Source of the DNA: Myxococcales bacterium
Lineage (GTDB): Bacteria > Myxococcota_A > Polyangia > Polyangiales > Houyiibacteriaceae
NCBI GenBank assembly: GCA_020354595.1
Contig: CP070650.1
Coordinates: 220,830-228,486 of the forward strand
Direction of reading: 5' to 3'
DNA length: 7,657 bases
A model generated the notes under the pieces. That model had not been told where the DNA came from, did not search any database, and saw nothing but the letters and a program-made list of their open reading frames with translations. A program made the position numbers and the translations under genes. Below, in pieces: positions 1 to 5,461 of this stretch; position 1 is the stretch's first letter; every line of letters begins with the position of its first letter.

Positions 1-275
1 ACGGCGACGGCCAGGTAGAAGAACGTTGCCAGGCTGGTTGCGGCAGCGACGAAGGCGATCGGCTGGAGAGCAGGCACGAAGGCGGCGTAAGCGAAGAAGG
101 CGCCGAGGATGCCGAAGAGCACCGCCCGGTGCCGCATGAGGATTTCCAAATCGGGGCTGTCGACTTCGATACCGTAGAGCGCACTGAGCCGCTTCGCGCC
201 GAAAAACCCCGTGATCGGCACGAGGTGAATCGCCGCCACGACGAGCATCAGCCCGGTAATCAGATTGTCTATCAT
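1..275 (-). CDS. Small multi-TM membrane protein, C-terminus cut off by window edge
   Basis: This is the first 91 codons of a gene read leftwards that continues beyond position 1. The ATG at 275-273 is preceded by AGAGG at a normal Shine-Dalgarno distance. The protein begins MIDNLITGLMLVVAAIHLVP and has hydrophobic stretches at about residues 5-25, 51-67 and 72-91. Between the first two lies a polar segment, LYG at 33-35 and a conserved-looking ILMRHRAVLFG at 45-55. I recall a bacterial family of roughly 130-residue integral membrane proteins with this 'LYG...DP.L.ILMRHRAVLFG' pattern. From memory, some members carry a phosphopantetheine adenylyltransferase name in databases, but nothing here resembles a nucleotidyltransferase (no HxGH motif), so that name should not be transferred. 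Function is unknown. It lies downstream of the Rieske gene on the same strand, with 135 bp and a hairpin between them. Confidence 0.75.
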   Translation of the reverse strand, partial: MIDNLITGLMLVVAAIHLVPITGFFGAKRLSALYGIEVDSPDLEILMRHRAVLFGILGAFFAYAAFVPALQPIAFVAAATSLATFFYLAVA

Positions 276-374
276 TTCCAACCTCTAGCCCATAATCGTC
301 GCTGGCCGAGCTTTCGTCCATGACCTCCCGAGTGCATCTGCAGACTCAGTTCCCGGTTCTCGGTTCAACGAATA

Positions 375-404
375 GCCCAGCAGAGTGGCTCCGCCACACT
401 GGGC
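375..404 (-). terminator. Hairpin just downstream of the Rieske oxygenase stop
   Basis: GCCCAG (375-380) pairs with CTGGGC (399-404), and GTGGC (385-389) pairs with GCCAC (393-397). The loop is TCC, with a small asymmetric internal bulge between the two helices. It starts 7 bp beyond the stop of the minus-strand Rieske gene and sits in the only sizeable gap before the next minus-strand gene. No convincing U-tract follows in the minus direction (TATTCGTTG), so this is either a weak intrinsic terminator or an mRNA 3'-end stabiliser. The rest of 276-410 shows nothing else recognisable apart from the Shine-Dalgarno of the left-hand gene. Confidence 0.4.
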
Positions 405-410
405 CTCGGG

Positions 411-1463
411 CTAAGCGGCGACGACGGGAAGCTTCGCGGTTTTGGCTTCGGCCCGCTGCGGGTAGAACTGCTTGCAGTAGCGGCGGTACTCCGCGATTGG
501 ACCGTCGCCTTCTGCAAGCAAGGGCTTGTCCAGGTAGCGCTTGGTTTCCCAAACCGGCGCATCCTGGCCAACCTCGCGGTTGAGGCCAAAGCTGGCCGCT
601 TCTCGGACGAAGTACGTCCATGCACGCGGCCCCCAGTTCTTCGTTGCTGCCGAGGTGCGCAAGATGATGTTTTCCGCGTCGATCGGAGTCGACAAGACCA
701 GCAAGTTGATTTCGGCGTCGAAGCGCGGCAGCGTCACGCGAACCAGTGAATAGCCGAGGCCGTGCACCTCGACATTGAACTTCGCGAGCAGCGGGATCTT
801 CCCCGCGAGCATGTACTTGATGCCATAGGCGCCCTTCAAGAGGTGCCCTTGGATTTCCAGGTCACCCTCATACCAAGCGTCGCCAAAGCCGTGGAGCTGC
901 ACGAAGTGGCCCACGTCGACGCTGTTCTCGCTCGTCTCTTGCGGGTGACTCGACACTTGGATGGCGCGGGTGCGGAATGTCGTCCAGCCTTCTTCCGGCC
1001 CCGGCAGCACTGGGATGTCCCACTCGGGCTGGGTCCGCTCCGGGTGGTACCACGCGAAGATGTAGCCGTTGTGCTCCCGGATCGGCCAGGTATCGAGCTT
1101 GGCTTTGCGTGGTACGGATTTGCCGTAGGCGTGTACGCAGCGGCCGTCACCGCCGAACTGGAAGCCGTGGAACGGGCACTTAAGGTTCTCGCCTTGCACT
1201 GTGCCCTTCGCCAAATGCGCGCCCATGTGCGGACAGTAGGCACCCGTTAGATGCGCCTCACCGGACTCGGTGCGGTAGAGAATCAGTTCTTCCCCGAAGT
1301 ATTTCACCGGCACGACCTGGCCGGCCTTGACCTCCTTCGAGGTCGCGACCGTGTACCAACCCACCGGGATTCCCGGAAAACGGAAATGCTCGCCCAACTT
1401 GCTCTCCTGTTTGGCGGCCGAACCCGCCCTCTCAGGACCGGAATGTAGGTTCATCAGCTCCAC
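411..1463 (-). CDS. Rieske [2Fe-2S] non-heme iron oxygenase, KshA/DAF-36 (Neverland)-like
   Basis: Terminal oxygenase subunit that would use electrons from a separate reductase or ferredoxin to hydroxylate or desaturate a substrate. The N-terminal Rieske domain carries CPHMGAHL (C77, H79) and CPFHG (C96, H99), the four [2Fe-2S] ligands. The catalytic domain has the mononuclear-iron motif EN-x-x-D-x-x-H-x4-H (E179, N180, D183, H186, H191). A C-terminal D301 lies in the segment DAPVWETKRY, followed by GDGPI (319-323) and QFY. That segment is typical of 3-ketosteroid 9-alpha-hydroxylase (KshA) and the DAF-36/Neverland cholesterol 7-desaturases. By family knowledge D301 is the third iron ligand. 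The length of 350 is normal. The start is GTG at 1463; an ATG at 1454, preceded by GGAG at short spacing, is a good alternative. No reductase gene is present in the window. It is divergent from a sterol desaturase-like gene, so a sterol, steroid or other polycyclic lipid is the favoured substrate, but the substrate is inferred. It could instead be a sterol C-4 demethylase component (SdmA-like) or an unrelated Rieske oxygenase. Confidence 0.9.
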   Translation of the reverse strand: MELMNLHSGPERAGSAAKQESKLGEHFRFPGIPVGWYTVATSKEVKAGQVVPVKYFGEELILYRTESGEAHLTGAYCPHMGAHLAKGTVQGENLKCPFHGFQFGGDGRCVHAYGKSVPRKAKLDTWPIREHNGYIFAWYHPERTQPEWDIPVLPGPEEGWTTFRTRAIQVSSHPQETSENSVDVGHFVQLHGFGDAWYEGDLEIQGHLLKGAYGIKYMLAGKIPLLAKFNVEVHGLGYSLVRVTLPRFDAEINLLVLSTPIDAENIILRTSAATKNWGPRAWTYFVREAASFGLNREVGQDAPVWETKRYLDKPLLAEGDGPIAEYRRYCKQFYPQRAEAKTAKLPVVAA

Positions 1464-1480
1464 CGATCCGAAAAACCGGC

Positions 1481-1543
1481 TGAACGGTCATCGAGACGGG
1501 GTGAACGGTTTGAGAGCGGAGGTGAACGGTTCTCGAGGCCGAC
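1481..1543. repeat. Three tandem 21-bp direct repeats in a divergent promoter region
   Basis: TGAACGGT occurs at 1481-1488, 1502-1509 and 1523-1530, exactly 21 bp apart. The similarity extends further, since each unit reads TGAACGGT-N4-GAG. Eleven positions are identical in all three units and several others in two of three. A 21-bp period is two helical turns, so bound proteins would lie on one face of the DNA. The third unit contains the small palindrome GAACGGTTC. The array begins 17 bp upstream of the Rieske GTG and ends 62 bp before the -35 of the desaturase promoter. It is most likely an operator or activator array controlling the divergent pair. The cognate regulator is not in the window. 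Confidence 0.7.
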
Positions 1544-1605
1544 CGAAGTCCGGAAAACCTCATGTTTCCGGGTACCTCCGGGTCTCGCCGCCTCGCCTCA
1601 ATCTC

Positions 1606-1633
1606 TTTACAAGCGAGCCTAACGGGATATTAA
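1606..1633 (+). promoter_or_regulatory. Candidate sigma70-type promoter for the desaturase gene
   Basis: TTTACA (1606-1611) and TATTAA (1628-1633) are separated by 16 bp, both close to sigma70 consensus. They sit in a locally AT-richer stretch of an otherwise GC-rich region. A start site about 7 nt after the -10 would fall at or beside the GTG start at 1641. The transcript would then be nearly or fully leaderless, which fits the lack of a Shine-Dalgarno there. The call rests on sequence match and spacing only. Confidence 0.45.
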
Positions 1634-1640
1634 CCGCCCT

Positions 1641-2465
1641 GTGATTGCGCACTTGTTGGGTCTGCCGGACACACCCGGCGTGATGTTCCTCGTGTTCGCA
1701 GGTGGGGGGATGCTCTACTTCTTCCTGCTCGCGTCGATCGCCTACTTCCTCTACTTCAAGAAGTTCAAGGCGAAGTTTCATCCCACGTACGAGTTCGACC
1801 GCCGAGAGATGAAGTCGGCGATCAAGTGGGTCGTCATCGGCATCATCGGCAACGGCCTGTTGATGCTTCCGATCCACCTGCTGATCGCGAAGGACTACTC
1901 GATGATGTACTACGACATCAGCGAGCACGGCTGGGGTTGGATGTTCGGTCAGGTCGTGGTGTTGCTGCTCTTCACCGAGACGCTGATCTACTGGACCCAC
2001 TGGGCCTTCCACAAGTCGCCCTTCCTTTGGAAGTATGTTCACGAGCGTCATCACAAGTACAAGGTGCCTCAGCCGTACTCGGCGTTGTCCTTCAATCCGA
2101 TGGACTCGTTCCTTCAAGCCGTCCCGCATCACATCGCGGCGTTCTTCTTCCCGCTACACGCCGGTGTCTACGTGTTCTCCGTCATGTTCGTGACCCTCTG
2201 GGCCACGTGCATCCATGATCGCGTCAGCTTCTTCCGTTGGCCGTGGCTCAACTACACCGATCATCACACGCTTCATCACTGGTACAGCGACTTCAATCTA
2301 GGCCAGTACTTCACCTTCTGGGACCGATTGGTCGGCACGTACCGCAGCCCGACCATCGACTACGACGACGTTCCCGAAGGGATCATCTACCGTCCCCCGA
2401 GCGCGCCAGCGCGGTCGACCGCGCCGTCGGCGCTGACCCCGGGCGGCGTGCAGCCAGCCGAGTAG
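1641..2465 (+). CDS. Sterol desaturase / fatty acid hydroxylase superfamily protein, ERG3-like
   Basis: Integral membrane diiron oxygenase, 274 residues. Three histidine clusters are visible: H120-W-A-F-H124 (HxxxH), H134-E-R-H137-H138 (HxxHH) and H209-T-L-H212-H213 (HxxHH), with extra histidines H163, H164 and H192. After the last box comes N219-L-GQYFTFWDRLVGTYRSP. This matches the ERG3 (sterol C-5 desaturase) pattern NYGQ..T.WDR..G.YR.P better than the ERG25 C-4 methyl oxidase pattern. Hydrophobic segments lie at about 14-38, 61-83, 100-117 and 166-190. The enzyme would act in the cytoplasmic membrane and needs an external electron donor. The start is GTG at 1641 without a Shine-Dalgarno; the ATG at 1683 is a fallback but also lacks one. 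The C-terminal tail (about 253-274) is low-complexity Ala/Pro/Ser/Thr and probably disordered. It is divergent from the Rieske oxygenase, which supports a shared sterol or hopanoid-type substrate. Superfamily assignment is firm; the exact reaction is inferred. Confidence 0.9.
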   Translation: MIAHLLGLPDTPGVMFLVFAGGGMLYFFLLASIAYFLYFKKFKAKFHPTYEFDRREMKSAIKWVVIGIIGNGLLMLPIHLLIAKDYSMMYYDISEHGWGWMFGQVVVLLLFTETLIYWTHWAFHKSPFLWKYVHERHHKYKVPQPYSALSFNPMDSFLQAVPHHIAAFFFPLHAGVYVFSVMFVTLWATCIHDRVSFFRWPWLNYTDHHTLHHWYSDFNLGQYFTFWDRLVGTYRSPTIDYDDVPEGIIYRPPSAPARSTAPSALTPGGVQPAE

Positions 2466-2467
2466 CG

Positions 2468-2746
2468 TCACCGCGTGATTCTGAAGTCGGTGTATTCGCC
2501 GGTGTAGCTTCGCCAGCGTACCTCGACGTCATCGACTCTTGCAGTCGAGGGGCCTGCGTGTGCCCACGAGAGGAAGTCTTTCACGTCGTCCTCTTCGCCT
2601 TCGGCGACGATCTCGACCGAGCCATCTGGGCGGTTCTTCACCCAACCGCTCAAACCGTGTTGCCGCGCCTCGCGTTGCGCCGTGGCCCGGAAGTAGACGC
2701 CCTGGACGCGACCCCGCACGAAGAGATGAATACGCTTCTGACCCAT
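2468..2746 (-). CDS. acyP: Acylphosphatase
   Basis: A 92-residue cytosolic enzyme that hydrolyses the carboxyl-phosphate bond of acyl phosphates such as acetyl phosphate. The protein from MGQKRIHLFVRGRVQGVYFR onward is a textbook acylphosphatase. It has the phosphate-binding loop GRVQGVYFR with catalytic R20, then GWVKNRPDG with catalytic N38, then a VEIVAEG strand. Length matches the family. The ATG at 2746 was chosen over upstream in-frame codons (open to 2800) for two reasons: it gives the normal family N-terminus, and it overlaps the upstream gene's stop as TGATG, which implies translational coupling. The stop lies 2 bp from the stop of the convergent desaturase gene, leaving no room for a separate terminator. 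It is the last gene of the probable minus-strand operon starting at 4699. Confidence 0.95.
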   Translation of the reverse strand: MGQKRIHLFVRGRVQGVYFRATAQREARQHGLSGWVKNRPDGSVEIVAEGEEDDVKDFLSWAHAGPSTARVDDVEVRWRSYTGEYTDFRITR

Positions 2747-3006
2747 CAGCCGTACCGAACTCCCATGACGTGAACGTAGCCGAAGACCAGGAGCTTCCAT
2801 ACGTGACCACCGACGGTGCCGCCGTCTTCCGCAGCGAGGGATTTTGAAAAGACGACAGCCTCGGCAACGTGCACGGCCAACAGTCCCAATGCCACCATTG
2901 CGCCGATTTCAGGCGCGGGCACGGACGCAGGTATGACGAACGAGGCCGCTCCCCAGAACCACACCACCAGCACGACGACCTTGGCAAGCGCAACCGCTAA
3001 CTTCAT
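2746..3006 (-). CDS. Small hydrophobic membrane protein, possibly DUF1145-like
   Basis: An 86-residue protein beginning MKLAVALAKVVVLVVWFWG. It has hydrophobic segments at about residues 5-25 and 32-53, and a shorter one at 69-83. Visible features are a Trp-rich end of TM1 (W16, W18), a Pro-rich turn (P26, P30, P32), H46-x2-E49 in TM2, and LLVFGYVHV (72-80) in the last segment. The pattern recalls the small DUF1145 membrane proteins, but I hold that name loosely and know no function for it. The start at 3006 lies 13 bp after the phosphatase stop, and its stop overlaps the acylphosphatase ATG by one base. Both facts support a real, translated operon gene. No strong Shine-Dalgarno precedes it. 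Confidence 0.75.
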   Translation of the reverse strand: MKLAVALAKVVVLVVWFWGAASFVIPASVPAPEIGAMVALGLLAVHVAEAVVFSKSLAAEDGGTVGGHVWKLLVFGYVHVMGVRYG

Positions 3007-3019
3007 GGCGCGAGCATAC

Positions 3020-4699
3020 TCAATCAGGGAGCCGCATGACACCCGGCAGCGGGTTTTTCGGCGCCCCCCGCGGGGGCGGCACATCGAGCAGCGCCGCAAG
3101 TGTAGTCGCAACGCGCAACACGTTTTGTGGTCGGTTGGTGGTGCGCCGCTCCACGGCGGCTCCCCACATCAGCACGGGGACCTGTCGGTCGTAGTCCCAA
3201 GGCGTCCCGTGATTCGTTCCGCCGTCCTCCGCCAACGCATCGAACCAGCCACGCTCCGGCACCAGGTACAGGTCTCCAGGCGGATCGTCCGGCAGGTTTG
3301 CGCCAACGAGACGCTCCGTCTTCCGGTTGCTCGATCGAAGCACGGCGCCGTCGCGCGCATCGAACACTGCCTTCACTCCCGCGACTCCGGGCATCGCTTT
3401 CTTGAGTGCCTTGGTGAGCTCCTTGTGTCGCGCCTTGCCTGCGTCGGTATAGGTGAACAGCGGCGCGACGTAGCCTGCAATCCAGTCGCCTCGTCCGAGG
3501 GCTTCGCTCGCCGCCCTTTCGGCGGCGTCGATCAGGGTCTGCGCCTTCAGCCGTCCGCCAGATCCGCCTTCCGCTTCGGCCCGCTCCGGAAGATCTGCGA
3601 CGCCGTGGTCTCCGGTGAGCACGAACGCAACCGGGCCGCGTGCTTGGAGCAGGTGAGCGAATCGGCTGAGCGCGCGGTCGACGCGTGCGAGGTTGTCCGC
3701 GTACTCCCACGAGCGGGCTCCCCAGATGTGTCCCACGATATCGGTCCCCGAGATACTCAACGCGAGGAAATCCGGCACCTCGTCCATTCCCATGCGCTCT
3801 GCTTTGACCACCGCGTAGGCTGCAGCGATCAGGTACTCGCTCGATTCCGGCGTGGCCGAAAACGCGTACCAAGGATCTTCAGCATCGCGCGGGTCGTGCG
3901 GAAACGACGGATACATCTCACCCTCGCGCGCGTCGGGCCCGAAATGCTTCTCCCAGCGCACCGCGTCTTCCGGCGTCCAAGCTTGGAGCAATGGCTCCAC
4001 GGGGTTTGCCTTGTTGAAGTCACGTAACCATTCGGGCAGACGGCTCTTGGGCGCGTAGTACGTCGAGGTCGTCATGCCGTGGGTGACGGCGTCGTAGAAT
4101 ACCACGGCGTCCGGTTTCTTCCCGACCGGCAGCACTGCCGAGCGCCCCTTCATCGAGATGCCGACGACGCGCGCTTTTCCGCCGGTGCTCGCCTTCAGAA
4201 CATCCGCGACCGTTTCCGCTCGCAGCTGGGCCGGGCTCGCGAACCGCGAGGGGTTGCCGAGGACCGCGTGCTTGCGGTCGTCCACCGTGCGGCGCGAGCC
4301 GAGCTCGGCATCATACACCGCGTTGGCTACGATACCGTGCGACGAGGGAGAGACCCCGGTCGTGAGCGAGGCGTGGCCGGGCGCGGTCTGCGTCGACGCG
4401 AACGGGAATTCCGCCGTATGGAACGCGCCGTCCTCGTAGGCGCGCCGAATCACGCTGTCGCTCGGCAAGAGCGGCAGATGCTCGTTCAACACCCAAGAGC
4501 CGAACTGATCGAGCACGATCAGGACCACCAGCTTGGGCGCAATCGACGACTGCGAGGCGGGCTCTGTCGTCGTGGCGGTGGGTCCCACTGTGGGCTCACC
4601 TCCCGGCTGGGTGGTCGCACAAGCCCACATGACCGCGACGGCCGCGATGAGCGGGATGGCGAGGATGGAGGCCGCGGCACCCGTCGTCTTCTCGGTCAC
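3020..4699 (-). CDS. Exported alkaline phosphatase, PafA-like (type I phosphodiesterase / nucleotide pyrophosphatase superfamily)
   Basis: A 559-residue two-zinc phosphatase of the alkaline phosphatase superfamily. The N-terminus (K4, hydrophobic 8-26, then C27 in VMWAC) looks like a lipoprotein signal, though W at -2 is unusual. A Thr/Pro/Gly-rich linker runs to about 55. Metal and catalytic residues by pattern are D64 (LIVLDQFG), nucleophile T105 in TQTAPGHASLTTG, and N126. SMKGR follows, with K184 and R186, then D320 and H324 (SGTDIVGH), D364-H365 (TGDHG) and H497 (TNHGTPWDYD). The K-x-R pair plus Asn are the phosphate-contacting residues that distinguish PafA-type monoesterases from NPP diesterases. 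Phosphate monoester hydrolysis in the periplasm or at the outer membrane is therefore the best guess. The start is GTG at 4699; no good Shine-Dalgarno is seen. It heads the operon with the 86-residue membrane protein and acylphosphatase. No Pho box was recognised. Confidence 0.9.
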   Translation of the reverse strand: MTEKTTGAAASILAIPLIAAVAVMWACATTQPGGEPTVGPTATTTEPASQSSIAPKLVVLIVLDQFGSWVLNEHLPLLPSDSVIRRAYEDGAFHTAEFPFASTQTAPGHASLTTGVSPSSHGIVANAVYDAELGSRRTVDDRKHAVLGNPSRFASPAQLRAETVADVLKASTGGKARVVGISMKGRSAVLPVGKKPDAVVFYDAVTHGMTTSTYYAPKSRLPEWLRDFNKANPVEPLLQAWTPEDAVRWEKHFGPDAREGEMYPSFPHDPRDAEDPWYAFSATPESSEYLIAAAYAVVKAERMGMDEVPDFLALSISGTDIVGHIWGARSWEYADNLARVDRALSRFAHLLQARGPVAFVLTGDHGVADLPERAEAEGGSGGRLKAQTLIDAAERAASEALGRGDWIAGYVAPLFTYTDAGKARHKELTKALKKAMPGVAGVKAVFDARDGAVLRSSNRKTERLVGANLPDDPPGDLYLVPERGWFDALAEDGGTNHGTPWDYDRQVPVLMWGAAVERRTTNRPQNVLRVATTLAALLDVPPPRGAPKNPLPGVMRLPD

Positions 4700-4785
4700 G
4701 CCCGCAACTTAACGCGGCAAAAGCGCGACCGCTAGGCGTCGGCTCTCGCGAAGGCTTGCTGGGAGGGGGCTGACAGCGCTAGAGC

Positions 4786-4791
4786 TATCAT
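4786..4791 (+). promoter_or_regulatory. Possible -10 element (TATCAT) for the TM/winged-helix-like gene
   Basis: TATCAT ends 5 bp before the ATG at 4797. Initiation from it would give an essentially leaderless transcript, and no Shine-Dalgarno lies near that ATG; the purine-rich GGGAGGGGG at 4761-4769 is too far away. No matching -35 is present at 16-18 bp, so this is weak. The 97-bp gap 4700-4796 also has to contain the promoter of the divergent phosphatase gene, for which I see no clear candidate. Confidence 0.2.
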
Positions 4792-4796
4792 CCACC

Positions 4797-5342
4797 ATGG
4801 CCCGACCCCTTCGAAGCATTCAAGCAAGAGCGCGGATGGCGCGGGGCTGGTCCCTCGGCTTCTACATCGCTGGGATCGCGGCGTTGGGAGCAGGCCTGCT
4901 CGTGGGTGGCATCGTGGCCGCCGCCACCGGTTCGGCCGCCGGGCTCACGGTCGCGGCGATCATTGCGGGGACCGGGATTGCAACGGGTGGCGTCGGCCTC
5001 TGGGAGAGCCGCCGTTTCCGGCGCCGGGCCGAGCGCCTCGAGCACACGATTTCCGAGCAGCGGCTCTACAGTCTCGCCGAAAAGCACGGCGGTGTGCTTC
5101 GCGTGATCGACGTTGCTCGGGGCCTTCGACTCACGAGCTCGGAGGCCGAGGAGCTGCTCGACCACCGGGTCGACGAGGTGCGGGTTTCCATGCGGGTCAC
5201 CGACGACGGGGAGATCCACTACGTGTTTCGCGAGCTCACCACTGCTGCAGGGCCACGCGTGCGGGTCGAGGCCGCCGAACCGGAGCCCATAGAGGAAATC
5301 TTGGGCACCCTGCAGGAAGCCGACACCCCCTCAAGCGATTGA
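4797..5342 (+). CDS. Two-TM membrane protein with winged-helix-like C-terminal domain, function unknown
   Basis: A 181-residue protein I cannot name. A basic N-terminus (R3, R6, R11, R13, R16) is followed by two Gly/Ala-rich hydrophobic segments, about 20-43 and 47-68. These are separated only by TGS(A), so they form a tight hairpin in the membrane. Next come a strongly basic stretch (ESRRFRRRAERLE, 70-82) and a soluble region of about 87-147. It reads LYSLAEKHGG-VLRVIDVARGLRLTSSEAEELLDHRVDEVRVSMRVTDDGEIHYVFREL: helix, strand, helix, helix, then a beta-hairpin wing. This resembles the compact winged-helix domains I associate with GC-rich deltaproteobacterial membrane proteins. The acidic tail (158-181) looks disordered. 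By the positive-inside rule both ends would be cytoplasmic. ATG at 4797 is used; a second ATG at 4836 (M14) is possible. It is divergent from the phosphatase and 119 bp ahead of rpmE, and probably not part of that operon. Confidence 0.8.
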   Translation: MARPLRSIQARARMARGWSLGFYIAGIAALGAGLLVGGIVAAATGSAAGLTVAAIIAGTGIATGGVGLWESRRFRRRAERLEHTISEQRLYSLAEKHGGVLRVIDVARGLRLTSSEAEELLDHRVDEVRVSMRVTDDGEIHYVFRELTTAAGPRVRVEAAEPEPIEEILGTLQEADTPSSD

Positions 5343-5383
5343 AATTACCAAACTATTCGACCTGAAGGGTTGCCGTCAGAGCT

Positions 5384-5407
5384 CGTCGGCACGATGATTT
5401 GCCGACG
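5384..5407. promoter_or_regulatory. Perfect 8-bp inverted repeat upstream of rpmE
   Basis: CGTCGGCA (5384-5391) and TGCCGACG (5400-5407) are perfect inverted copies with an 8-nt spacer. No U-run follows, so it is not a convincing terminator for the upstream gene. Its right arm overlaps the candidate -35 TTGCCG at 5399-5404, a position suited to an operator. If transcription starts further upstream, it would instead form an RNA hairpin in the rpmE leader. Confidence 0.45.
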
Positions 5408-5427
5408 CGGCTCACCTAAGCTACATA
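5399..5427 (+). promoter_or_regulatory. Candidate promoter for the rpmE-DUF1385-prfA cluster
   Basis: TTGCCG (5399-5404) and TACATA (5422-5427) are separated by 17 bp and lie 34 bp before the rpmE start. A second TTGCCG at 5370-5375 has a GATGAT 17 bp downstream (5393-5398) and is a weaker alternative. This is the only sizeable non-coding gap before the cluster. It is a match by eye only, with a poor -10. Confidence 0.3.
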
Positions 5428-5461
5428 GGGCGGCCTCGCTCAGCTACGGAGCACCACAGTC

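Noticed and set aside
762..1250. 162-codon open frame on the plus strand
   Set aside because: Antisense shadow of the Rieske oxygenase; no recognisable domain or Shine-Dalgarno.
1481..1543. CRISPR array or origin iterons as an explanation of the 21-bp repeats
   Set aside because: There are only three units, no unique spacers between conserved repeats, and no cas or replication initiator gene nearby. The promoter location fits regulation better.
1560..2132. 190-codon open frame on the minus strand
   Set aside because: It is antisense to the desaturase, and its His/Glu/Val/Asp-rich composition mirrors the histidine boxes of the real gene. No independent motif.
2747..2800. N-terminal extension of the acylphosphatase to residue 110
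   Set aside because: The extra 18 residues are not part of the family domain and would overlap the upstream membrane-protein gene. ATG 2746 forms a TGATG junction and gives the usual length.
2816..4027. 403-codon open frame on the plus strand
   Set aside because: It lies wholly antisense to the PafA-like phosphatase and the small membrane protein. It is Arg/His-rich, without domains, and is explained by high GC at third positions of the real genes.
4079..4735. 218-codon open frame on the plus strand
   Set aside because: Antisense to the phosphatase N-terminal half; Arg-rich low-complexity product typical of a GC-driven spurious frame.
5384..5407. Rho-independent terminator for the 4797-5342 gene
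   Set aside because: The stem is good but is followed by GCGGCTCACC rather than a U-tract, and a promoter-like -35 overlaps it.
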